From: Diplosphaera chodatii
Taxonomy: Eukaryota > Chlorophyta > Trebouxiophyceae > Prasiolales > Stichococcaceae
Assembly (NCBI GenBank): GCA_032358165.1
Contig: JAALGY010000033.1
Span: forward strand, 186,001 to 250,000
DNA: 64,000 bases
Direction of reading: 5' to 3'
Shown here: positions 24,089-34,116 of the stretch, piece by piece
Layout: each line of letters starts with the position of its first letter
How positions within the stretch are numbered: position 1 is the first letter of the stretch
The notes under the pieces: model-generated
Seen by the model: only the letters and a program-made list of their open reading frames with translations
Told to the model about the DNA's origin: nothing
The model's database searches: none
Translations under genes and position numbers: made by a program

Positions 24089-27000
24089 TCACTGCTCTGC
24101 CGCTGCAGCAACAGCAGGAAACCCGCTTCCTAAGCTGCTGGTGTCGCTGCCCTCCTCACACGCGGCCACAAGGAACGCATACTCTAACGCTCTGTCTGCG
24201 ACGTGCTCCCGCTCATCCCCGAAGTGGCCGCCAGCCTGCCTCGGCAGCAGCAGCGCAGGTGCCGCTTGGAGATTCACCTTGCTGTCCCTGCTGGTACCGC
24301 CGCTGTGCCCAGCACCATCGCCTGTTGCGGGCTGTCGCTGTGCTTCCTGCTGCCTGCCAGCGGACAGCGCGGCCACCCACTTGGCGGGGCCCCAGGCCGG
24401 GACCCGGCCGTCATCAGCTGCAACCGTGACCAGCACCGCCGGCTGGCGCGGCACCGCTGCGAGAGCCGCCTGGTAGGGGCAAACCGCCGCCATCTGCAGT
24501 CGGAAAAGCCGTCACAGATTGTGGTCCAGCTGTGTCCAGGGGCAACGCATCCTGCTGGGCCGCTGCCCAAGGGTATCATGTTGCCGTCTCAACACAAAAG
24601 CGTGACCATGAGCAAAACAGCAGGCCATCTCCGGCGGCCCTCCTGCGGCGGCGCACCGCATCAATGCAGCGGAGCATCGTGAGAGCAGCCCGGCTTCAAC
24701 AGCATACCGCATCAAACGCGGCGGCGTCGCGCGCGGCATCGCCCCACTCCGAGGCCTCGTGCGCGGCCAGCGGCGCGCCTGCGTCCAGCGCCGTGGACAC
24801 CAGGTCCACAAAGGGGGCGCGCAGCAGCGCCGCCCCTAAGTCGGCGCCGCGCCTGCACAAGATGTCATAATAAGTGTCCAGGCAATGGGGTGCGTCGGAG
24901 CACACCCCAGCTGCAAGTACCAGCACAGCAAACTTGCGTGCCCTGCGCCCTAGGGATGCGATGCATCCTGCAGCTGCGTGTCGACGCAGCTGCAGGTGAG
25001 GTGAGGCACCTGTGCACGAGCGCTGCTGCCAGCAGGCCGCCGGCGCTGGCGCCCTCAACCGCGATGCGACCCGCGCTGCTGATGCCTGCATGTTGCATCT
25101 GACGAAGTGTGAAAAATAGTGCAGCAGGGAGGTTTTCTCTCGAGGCGTTGTGATGAGCTTTGCACATGCAGATGAACGATGCCACACTGGCACAGCATGC
25201 ATGTGAATCGCAGATGCAGGTGGCCACGTGGCATGTTGCCCCCACCCGTGGCAATGAGGTGGTCGAGGCACGCCTCCAGGTCGTCGGCCGACCTGTGCTT
25301 GCGCAGCCCGCGCCCGCCGGCATGCCACCTGAGCATCAGGGCCGAGGGCTGGGGGTCCCTGCTCTCATGCGCAGCCAGCATCGCCACCACACCTATACCT
25401 GCTACTCACGGGGTTGACAGCTGCCTGCTGCCCACTGCCGCCAGCTGGGCGAGCATCCACACGGCACGCACTTATACAAGCACTGCCCGTCGTGCACGCC
25501 ACTTGGTGTTGAAAAGTAATAAGTTATCATTATTATCGTCTATATTGCAATACCTGCGGCCCAGCTCGCCGCCGCCTCGCACGTGCGCAAAGGCCAGCGC
25601 CCAGCCCCGCGCCAGCAGGGGCAGCCGGCTCACCTGTTCGAAGTCAAGCACGCCTCGGCTGCCAGCCACTGCACATCTCGCATGCCATGCACACCACTTT
25701 ACAGCAGGCGGTATCCTGGACGCCGGGTCAGCGGCTTGGTTCACGGACTGACCTCGAAGTCGGGGTCCAGGCATTCGCCGTAGGCACCGTACGCCACCAG
25801 CAGCGCGGGCGCTGTTCCGCCCAGCTGCAAGCCTTCGCGGTATACCACCGTCAGTGGCACCTGCAGCTCAAGAGCACGTCAGCCACACTGCATGCTGCCA
25901 CATGCTGCGTGCAACGCTTCGTCATGCCAGGTCATCAACTGGGATGCCAAGGACGGTTCTGCATGTGGCCCCCAGCGTCCGTCGGAACCAACCCATTCAC
26001 AGGGTCCTGAAACAGTCCGTTTGGCTTGGGACCGACCTGTGTGCCGTTGGCTGATCTGGCGAGCAGGCGCCTGGTGGTGTACTCCGCCGGATCGTGCTGG
26101 CTGTCGGGCGGCAGGGACTCTCGATGCACCAGGTTCCCCACGCCGTCCTCAAGCCTGCCAGCAGCATGAGCTGCGGTTGGGCGTCCGATTCACAGACAGC
26201 AGGGACACAAGGAAAGGGCTGTCGGAGTCGTGTGTCGCCAACCCACTCGGAAGCTGCTGGCGCTGAGAGGTACCAAGTTGCGGCTTCTACCGGCAGGCCA
26301 CATCCCTGCTGCGGGTAGGTGGAGCTGGCACAGCAGCCAGCACGCGCCCCACCTGAAGTCGACATGATGGTCCGGGTCGGCTGGGGAGGAGAGGCGCAGC
26401 CGCAGCGTCGCCGCCGCGTGGTCCGCGTTCAGCCCCGGGCGCACCGAGGTGGCCCAGCTCGGCAGCTGCACGCGCAGGAGGCCTGCGTTCGACAACTGCC
26501 ATCACTCAAACAACCCCAGTATACCACGCATGCTGCATGTATAAACTTTCTAAGTTCCAGTTCATTCGAACACTACGCAGTAAACGTCATCTGCAAACTG
26601 CAGGGTTGGAACTGGACGCGTTGCCGGGCAAGCCGGTTCGAGAGGAGGCTGGCGGGTGGGGCACGCCCCGCGTGGGGCACGCCCCGCGTCGACTGCCAGC
26701 ACGCTGCTCAACGAGGGCGCCCTCTGCACGGCCCAGCAGGGGGCTGCTGCGCACTGCAGCGTGCAGCTTCCTGTGCTGGGTCACTGCGAGGTCGCATCCG
26801 CAGTTGCAGCCGCGGCGCGCCAGCAGCCCACCTGGCGCCGCGTCCCGGCCCGTCGTCACGTGGCCGATGTCCGCCTCGCACATGTAGCCCTCCGGGCTGC
26901 GCATCGGCATCGCCTGTGCGCCAGCTGCGGTGCTGCTGGCCCCATCGTCATCAAAGTCCTCATCCGAGTGTCCACCACCACCTGCGTCCGTTTCCGACGC

Positions 27001-29578
27001 TGAATGATGGCCATGGTTGCAGGGCGACATGCAGCGGTCGGTGACAACCGCTGTTGGCGGCATTTCCGCAAGCGCTGGCGCTCAGCATCATGGGCACAAC
27101 GACTGTTTGCTTGTCGCAACCTCGAGCAAGTCCGTGTGGAACCTCACCGTCGGGATCAAGTCGCAGCACGGACACGGCAGGCCGCCCGTCCCGCCGCTCG
27201 TACAGCACAATGCTGCCAGCAAACACATCGACGTCCGTGATGGCGACGTCTGCTGCCGGCTCATGCAGCACACGCCAGGAGCTGCAAGCCGTAAGGCAGG
27301 CAAGGTTGCTCATGGAGTAGACCACAGGCGGCAGGGTTGTGTTGTGTATGCTTGAGTAGCAACCACAAAGCGAAGCTGCACGCACATCAGGCAGCTGGCC
27401 TGCTCACAGCAGATGTGTCGGGGTGGCCCTGCTTTTGCACCTGGGAGGCGCGCCGGCTGCTGCCATCATGAGCCGCATCTCGCCGCCACTGCTGCCGCGG
27501 TTCGTCAGCAGCACCAAGCTCTGGCCGCTCGCTGTGCTGCCATCACTGTCGCTCCCGTCTGTGACGCTGCTCGCAGCATGGCTCCCGCCGCTGCTGCTGC
27601 TGGTCGGGCCTGCTACAGGGCTGCTGCCGCCGCTGCTGGCACCTGCTGGGTGGGTGCCTGACAGCGCGGCGTAGTGCTCCACGAAATATTCGATCCCCTC
27701 GCGGCGTGGCGCGACGCACAGCGGCGCGGCTGTCGGATTCCGCGGGTCCATGAGGTGCACCTTGATACACACCAGACATCTGCTGCTCAGGCTCTGGGAA
27801 CAAACACCCTGCTCGCGGGTCAGGCTAAGCAAAATTCTCCGTCTGCTGTTTGCTGTACTCAAGCCTACACCATGGTACCAGTTCCGTGGGAAAACTCAGT
27901 GTGTGGCGGTGCAAAAGCGGACGATGGATGACCGGGTACCACAGCACCTCGGAAGAGGTCTTCGAGTTGCTGTTGATGGTGAGGAGGGCGCCGTCCTTGG
28001 TGCGGCCCAGGTGCAGGAAGCAGGAAGGATCTGCTTCCTCAAGAAGCACCTCGTCCCTCCCGCTGCCTGCCCCCGTCAGCTTCCGCCTCACCACCTGCAA
28101 ACAGCGTGGAGCACAGAGCAATTCAAAATTTACATGCTTGCCGTTCATCCAGCACACAGGAGAGTAGGATGGCACTCCAGTACTTCAAGACAGTGCAGCA
28201 TGTCGAGCTCTTCGGTAAGGTTGTCAATGAGCGTGCTCGCTGCATGCCGCAACCCCGCACCTGGTGCGGGCGCCCGCTGGCGTCCGGCCTCGTGAACAGG
28301 ATGTGCTCCTCGCCGAGCCACTCCAGGGTGCCCACGCCCTCAACCTCCGCCAGGTCCCACACGATCGCGCAGCCGATGGGCAGCTCCCGGACATGCGCCT
28401 TTTGCGCCTCGCTGCCCGGGTCCGTCACCACCGTGAACGCGATGCGCCCGCCACTGGGCGACAGCTTGACCTGCGGAGGGCGGCCGCCAGCCATTGGCAC
28501 AACGTAGTAACCCGCCAGTGTCAACGCGGCAGTCAATTGTTGCAGTGCTGAATAGGCGAACGGTGTGCAATGGACAGGGCGCATGTCATGCTCTCCACCG
28601 GCTTGCACCGTGCCCATAACCAGTATCGCCTTCAGATGAAGGTCACCGTGCCCAGGTCACCGTCATCAAACGCCGCATCCTCGTTGGCATCCAGCAGCAC
28701 CCTCGGCTGCCCGTCCGGCAGCCGCCGCCGCATCAGCTGGGGCCGCGGCGCCGCCGCCGACTGCTCCGTCCAGTACTCGTGGCCTCCCAGGCGCTCTGGC
28801 GGCGAGCTCTGCACACATGCAGAACGTCGGATATGAGAACCCCGTAGCCGTCGACACCGAACCATCTGCAGCTAGCCGGTACGATGCTGCGCCCCTCAAC
28901 CCTCTTCCAGTATGCTCGGCACCCGAGCATACTTCAGCTCTGCAGCTGGGGATCAGGATTCATGGCGAGCCGACCCAGCAGCTGCTCTCTGCCCACTTGA
29001 GCGTACCTGCGTGGTGGGCAGGCTGCCCAGCATCTCCCGCAGCAGCTGCCGCCGCAGCGGCGCCAGGCGCTGCAGGGCCGCCTCTGCCCGGCGCGCCTCG
29101 GCCGCGAGGTGCGCATCAAAGCCAGCGCCGCCGCGCTCCATCCAGCTGCGCACAAACATCAATAAGCGGTTGAAACTAGGTGTTACTTGTCGCGAACTCG
29201 CGGATGTGGCTGCTGGCAGGGCCAGAATTTGCACGCCCCATAACAGTGGGGATGCTCGGCGCTTAAAGATGATGTTATCAGCCGTCATGTCAATAGGTTT
29301 GCTCACCTGAAGGGGTCCGTCCAGGTGCGCCCATGGGCGCTTCTCACTTCTGGTAGCTGCAGCGGTGGAAGTGGGGTGGTATCATCTACAACACCGCTGG
29401 TGCTGTAACAGCGGAGGTTTGGCGCAGACGAACGATCATCAGCATCGTCGACAACGTGCTGCTGCAGATTTCGCGCTGCTACGGAGTTCCATAAGCTGCT
29501 CAGGCTGGTGAAAGGCTGCAGCTGCAGCTGGCGGTGCGGAATGGCACCGCACACGCCCCGGATGTGTGCGGCCAGCAT
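24089..29578 (-). CDS. Prolyl oligopeptidase-family (S9) serine peptidase, oligopeptidase B-like
   Basis: S9 peptidases are alpha/beta hydrolases capped by a beta-propeller that admits only short peptides. The N-terminus (MLAAHIRGVCGAIPHRQLQL…) is basic and Ser/Leu rich and looks like an organellar transit peptide. It is followed by WTDPFRWME, the family's DP(Y/F)RW start. The propeller spans about 29150-26000. The catalytic domain shows LLVAYGAYGE and AFAHVRGGGELG, then the nucleophile in EGASAGG (Ser codon 25045-25047), the Asp in ADDGRVPAWGPAKWVAAL (about 24410-24415) and the His in GGHFGDE (24224-24226). The last exon ends AVAAAAEQ, TGA at 24089-24091. A Ser/Gly/Thr-rich insert (about 27540-27660) interrupts the propeller and is longer than usual. 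Substrate preference cannot be read from the sequence. It is divergent from eIF1A across 553 bases. Confidence 0.92.
26656..26687. repeat. Tandem 16-bp GC palindrome pair in an S9 intron
   Basis: GTGGGGCACGCCCCGC occurs twice in direct tandem. Each unit contains GGGGC-AC-GCCCC, a short perfect stem with a two-base loop. It sits in the intron between the exons ending near 26820 and starting near 26495. Confidence 0.85.
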
Positions 29579-30131
29579 TGCGCGCGCAGGCAGTCACGAG
29601 AATGCTGCACTAGGTGCATGCATGATGGCTGGCGGGTTCTACAGGAAGGACGTCAAAATCAGGCATGCACCTGCATGATCTGGCCAGCGGCACGTCGGGC
29701 CATCAACTTTGCCACGAATAGGGCAGATCACAAGGCGCACATTGGATGTCGTGATGATAGAATGAGGGTGCTAAACTCTGTCTATTAGCTCACAGTTCCC
29801 GTGGTTCAACATTGTAGCATGCTGTTGCATGTGGGGACCTTGGTACGGTCCTGTCGCTCAGCACCAAATCATGCTGAGTGTCCCGCCGCAGCCTGAGACT
29901 CTCGAAGTGGAGAGAGTCGCTCGCAGCGAGACACAGTGACCCGGCAGTTCGCAGCAAATCTGGTCGCACGACCGCCTGACCATTGCACTACTACTGGCTT
30001 AGCGCTATCTGCAAGTCGCACGGCGGCCTGAGGCAGACCGTAGCTGCACAGCCTCCTGCTGATTGCTAGCTCTCAGGCGTCGAACCACCCATCAGCATCA
30101 AGCGCAAACGGTCGGTTGACAGCAAGCAGGG
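29579..30131. promoter_or_regulatory. Divergent promoter, S9 peptidase (-) and eIF1A (+)
   Basis: The 553 bases between the two start codons must carry both promoters. Two short inverted repeats are visible: CTCTC-GAAGTG-GAGAG and TCGCT-CGC-AGCGA, both within about 29900-29935. No coding exon is evident. No TATA box stands out. Confidence 0.5.
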
Positions 30132-31585
30132 ATGCCGAAGAACAAGGGTGAGCGGATGTCTGCCAAGCTCAAAGCTTGCTGCCCTTCCCGCAACATCCTA
30201 AGGCTGCAAATATCATTGTGGGCAGCTTGCGAGTTTGCAAGCAGGCAGCATGCTGCTGCTGCATGTGCATGCACATCAGCTCACCAGTGGTGGGGACGGC
30301 AACTGCGCACGGCAACACGATCGCTGCTGCCCCCAGGGCGTTAAGGGCACCCACCGCTGTGTGCGGCACCCAGCTTGCTTGTGGTGTAGGCTTGAGCTTG
30401 GTTTGTCAGCCTGTGGCAACCTGGTGTATTGAACACTGCAGGAAAGGGAGGAAAGAACAGGCGCAGAGGAAAGAACGAGTCGGAGGAGAAGCGCGAGCTC
30501 ATCTTCAAGGAGGATGGCCAGGGTGCGCCACAAAACTTGCATATCTCTTCCGAGCCCTACAGTCAGCATGGCGGCCGCCGCACTTCCCTTTAAACACGAA
30601 GACGGTTGCACTGCTGGACGCATGCACCTGCACTGCGCATGCTGCGGTACTGCCCAGTGCTGCATGAGCGCCGGCAGGCGGCTTTGAGTGACTGGTTGAT
30701 GTGTTTTGCTGTCTACAGAGTACGCGCAGGTGCTGCGAATGCTGGGCAACGGGCGGCTGGAGGCGCAGTGCATAGACGGCATCAAGCGGTTGTGTCACAT
30801 CCGCGGCAAGATGCGGAAGAAGGTCTGGGTCAACATGGTGAGTGGTGTGTGCAGTGCATCATGTCACAGCTCTTGGTTTGGTTGGTTGCTGCCCCTCAGG
30901 TCACATTGCTGCAGAGCAAGACAGCTAGTCACTGTGGGAGTCGCGCTGCACCACAGGATGTGGTGGTCAGCTTATTGTCGTTGCTGCCCGTAGGGCGACA
31001 TCATTCTGGTGGGGCTGCGTGACTACCAGGACGAGAAGGCAGACGTCATCCTGAAGTGCGTACCCTCTAAATTTGCACCCCTGCGCTTGGCAGAAATTCA
31101 TTGTGCTTTTATCGCGCGCGTCTGTGTGCTGTGCTGCCTCGTGCTGCTCCAAACCCGCACATTGCTGCAGGCGAACTGTTGTGTTGAGTTGTTAACCGGG
31201 CTGACATTTCACTGCACCTGCTGCAGGTACATGGCAGACGAGGCGCGTAGCCTCAAGGCATACGGCGAGCTGCCTGACAACAGTGCGTCCTCTTAACTCG
31301 TGTCGAGCCTAAGAGCAGCATGCCTGCATGCTGTGCTTGGATGGTCGAATCATTGCAGGACTGCTGCTGGCCTGTGGCCATCGCGCCTCTGCATCAGCAG
31401 CGCCTCATCTCCTGTTGTGCCATGTGCTCTGCTGTGCGTGGCGTGTTGCTGACAGTCATTCAGAAATATTTTTCTTCAATTCTTTTGCCTCTTGCGTTGC
31501 AGTCCGCGTCAACGAGACAGACGCCTTTGGCGAGGACGAGGATCGGGACGAGTACTTCGACTTCGAGGATGTGTCGGAGATCTGA
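30132..31585 (+). CDS. EIF1A: Translation initiation factor eIF1A
   Basis: Binds the 40S A site and, with eIF1, promotes scanning and start-codon selection. Six exons keep frame (30132-30147, 30442-30522, 30719-30837, 30994-31055, 31227-31282, 31503-31585) and give 138 aa, close to the family's usual length. The N-terminal tail is [18 protein letters not shown], the conserved basic tail. The OB fold contains [39 protein letters not shown] and [19 protein letters not shown]. The acidic C-terminal tail is [19 protein letters not shown], ending TGA at 31583-31585. The first exon is only 16 nt, so gene finders may miss the start. A TGTAA poly(A) signal lies at 31884-31888. Confidence 0.97.
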
Positions 31586-32162
31586 TCGGAGGTTCAATCT
31601 GGGCGCCGGGCTGTGATGGGGCTGCAGCAGCGGGTTGGCGGCGCTTTGGCAGAGCTGGCGCATATGGACATCTTGTCAAGTGGCGGCGGCAGCAACCACT
31701 GCCTGTTGCGGCTCGAGTGCCGGTAGCACGAGTCATGGCTGCCGTCTGAGCTGTGATATTGTCCACGGTAAAACCCTGCTACTGAGCAATATCCGCAGTG
31801 TCCCTATGTGCAGGTTGCCTTGCTTCTTGAGAGCAGATGTGTCCTGTTGATTTAGTGAGCGTTACGTTGTTCGATACGCTCTGTGTAACAGACGGCCCTT
31901 TCAACGGGCATCCGTTTACACTCCTTGTGAACTTAGCTTGCCAACAGCCAAGCGTCAGCAGACCATCCAGCAGTGTTGGCAACATACGAAAAACCAGCGA
32001 TAGCTGTCTGGTGCATCTGCCAAAGTCTAATGTCACAGTGCACAGAAGATGACCAAAGGTCCACAGCTGGGCACATGTCAGGCGTTGCGATCCTGCCTAC
32101 ACTGTCTACTTCCAAAAACCATCAGTGCTGCCATTTGCGCTCTTACAGCGCGAGCGGCAGCA
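31586..32162. other. Convergent 3' intergenic, eIF1A (+) and small membrane protein (-)
   Basis: No coding exon is visible. It contains the 3' UTRs of both converging genes and their facing TGTAA signals (31884-31888 on plus, 31916-31920 on minus). Confidence 0.6.
31884..31920. terminator. Paired facing TGTAA poly(A) signals in an imperfect palindrome
   Basis: TGTAA on the plus strand and its complement TTACA are 27 bases apart. The sequence between them (CAGACGGCCC … GGGCATCCGT) can pair as an imperfect stem. TGTAA is the established chlorophyte near-upstream poly(A) element. Its use here by the two converging genes is inferred from position. Confidence 0.5.
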
Positions 32163-32818
32163 TCAGACGAACACGACGAAGCCCCGAAGGTCGTTGACCT
32201 GCAGGCGCGCAAACAGCCATTGAAGTCAGGTCAGAAGAGAATTGTCATCCGCACTGTAACATGGTAGGTTGCCGCCGCTACTGATACTCGAGGGATGTAA
32301 AAAGCTGGCTCGAGGCTTGATGTGAAACATGCACGATGCCGCTGTGCATGGTCAGCGTACAACATATGCCAAACACAAGTGAGCCAGTTGCTCACCCGGC
32401 TCAGGGTGCGGCCAGCAATGGCCATCAGGATGATCTGCCAGACCACCTGCACAGGGCGGGAGAGCTGCTGAGCAGTGGACACCAAGTCAGCCGAACAGCG
32501 TCACGTGGCAGTCGGTGCGACACGCAGGCTGACAACAGAAAATGGGACCCCGAAGCGCGCAGTCAGGGCGTGGCAATCTGGCCGCACCAGGAAGATGGTC
32601 AGGCCGAGGGCAATCATGTCCAGGGAGCTCGAGGGACCCTTGGAGTAGCCGGCGCTGCCGGCCGCCACGCCGCCCGCTCCGGGGGCTCTGGGCGCCGCGG
32701 GGTGCTCCATGCCAGACACCGCGGGGCCGCCGGCGGCGCCGGTGTGCAGGTGGGCGGGGGCGCCCGACGGCGGCCCCACCGCCGGCCCCGGGTGCATCTG
32801 CCCTGTGTTCTGGTTCAT
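32163..32818 (-). CDS. Small single-pass membrane protein, 105 aa, unrecognised
   Basis: Three exons in frame (32818-32588, 32446-32396, 32198-32163) give 105 aa. The first 65 or so residues are a Gly/Pro/Ala/His-rich, probably disordered tail (MNQNTGQMHPGPAVGPPSGA…). They are followed by one long hydrophobic helix, LDMIALGLTIFLVVWQIILM, and a short C-terminus GRTLSRVNDLRGFVVFV, TGA at 32163-32165. The helix is split by an intron exactly at FLV|VW, and the joined reading is what makes it a membrane segment. I do not recognise the family. A tail-anchored or signal-anchored small subunit of a membrane complex is possible, but that is a guess. Open reading continues upstream of the chosen Met without a better start. 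Confidence 0.6.
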
Positions 32819-34116
32819 GGCGGGGCCTGCGGTAGCACAGCATCGCCTCAGGCTGCAGCCAAGTACGGGCCTGCTGCAGGGCCTCGGCAGCTTGCCTGCA
32901 GCTGACGGTGCCACTGCGCGGAGGTCGCCGACGCAGCACATCAGAGCTGAGGTCCAAGAGCACGTCCTCTGATGGGAACAGCTCAGGAGGATACACCCGC
33001 CCAGCACAGCCTGTCTGGCCTGAGAGGTCCTCTGGGGTGACTCGGACAAGCGGTGCAGCGGCTCAACGTACGTTGCTCTCGACCGTCCAGCAAGCACAAA
33101 GATGACTGCATCCACAAAGACAGTCGGCGGGCATCGCTGGTTGGAACGGCGGCTGCATCGCGATGCTTGTTCAGTGAGGGGTCGCAGCATCCGAAATGGG
33201 CAGCGACGCGCTGCCACAGCGAAATGCCGCTCATTCCAGTCATGCTAGCACTCCAAGCGTGACACAAGAGCTTGGACAGCTATAATAGGCAGGATGATGC
33301 GACTGTTGCGAGAGTTATCCAGCACGACACTGCCCTTTAGCGGGCACAGACGCGATGTTTCTGGGCACCCTCGCCTGTGCCTACCTGGCCCACGCTGCAG
33401 TTTGTTGCTGTAGCTTGCAGTACGCGCTCGTAGTAGCGTGAGATCCGTGTGTAAGTGAGACCAGTTTTCGCTTCGGGCGTGTGCAGCCGGGTGCTGACGG
33501 AGCCCGAGAGCGGTGACCTCATACCAAGGGGAATAGCAGAATTTCCACACACCGCAGGGCGGCTGCAGATGTGACTGTGCCGGGCCAGCTGCAGTGCAAA
33601 TGTGCAATGAGCGAGTTGGCAGGCTGTCCTTGGAGGTCTTGCGAAAGGACAAACGCTACAGAGCAGCACCGGTGCCGCTGCAAACCACAGCAACAACCGT
33701 CAGGCAATAGAGTGCACCAGCGGCCACGCAGCCTCCTCACTTCAAACGGCGCTGTTTAACATATACTGCAGCGCAGGCAACGTGTCACAAATGCAGGATG
33801 CTACAACCCGGACCTCACGCCAACAGCAATCCTGGCAACGTGAAGCATCAGTGCACTGCAGTTCAGCCACTTCTTCAGCTCGAGCGCTGCAGCCTGCTGC
33901 CCCAGTGTCAGCCCGGGACGTGCTCATGGCCGCTGCCATATAACATCGCCACCATCCCGGCACTCGCGAGCGCCAGCCTGCACGTGCTGGGCGTGAGCCC
34001 AGAGTCCTCAGCCCTTGTTGACTGGCGCCTCCACGACGGCGATGACGTCCACCTCAGCCACCCGGCGCTTGCATTTCCTCCGCCCCTCTGCGCCGTTGCA
34101 CCCGTGTGCACAGTCG
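32819..34116. other. Intergenic between PP2C 3' end and small membrane protein promoter
   Basis: Holds the PP2C 3' flank and the promoter of the minus-strand gene starting at 32818. The only structured element seen is the copy of the PP2C terminal coding segment at 34012-34054. No other coding exon chain is visible. Confidence 0.5.
34012..34054 (-). repeat. Second copy of the PP2C terminal coding segment
   Basis: This stretch matches 34121-34163 at 37 of 43 bases, offset 109 bases. On the minus strand it reads EVDVIAVVEAPVNKG followed by its own TGA; the used segment reads KVDDITVVVALVNKG plus TGA. Ten of 15 residues agree and both end VNKG-stop. It lies beyond the PP2C stop in a different frame, so it is either a relic in the 3' UTR or an alternative last exon. 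A possible acceptor (CGGCGCAG) lies just upstream of it, on its minus-strand 5' side. Confidence 0.8.

Noticed and set aside
32501..33217. Longer minus-strand N-terminus (extra 133 residues) for the small membrane protein
   Set aside because: The upstream open frame has poor codon bias, is Cys/Arg rich and unstructured, and is more likely 5' UTR; the Met at 32818 fits better.
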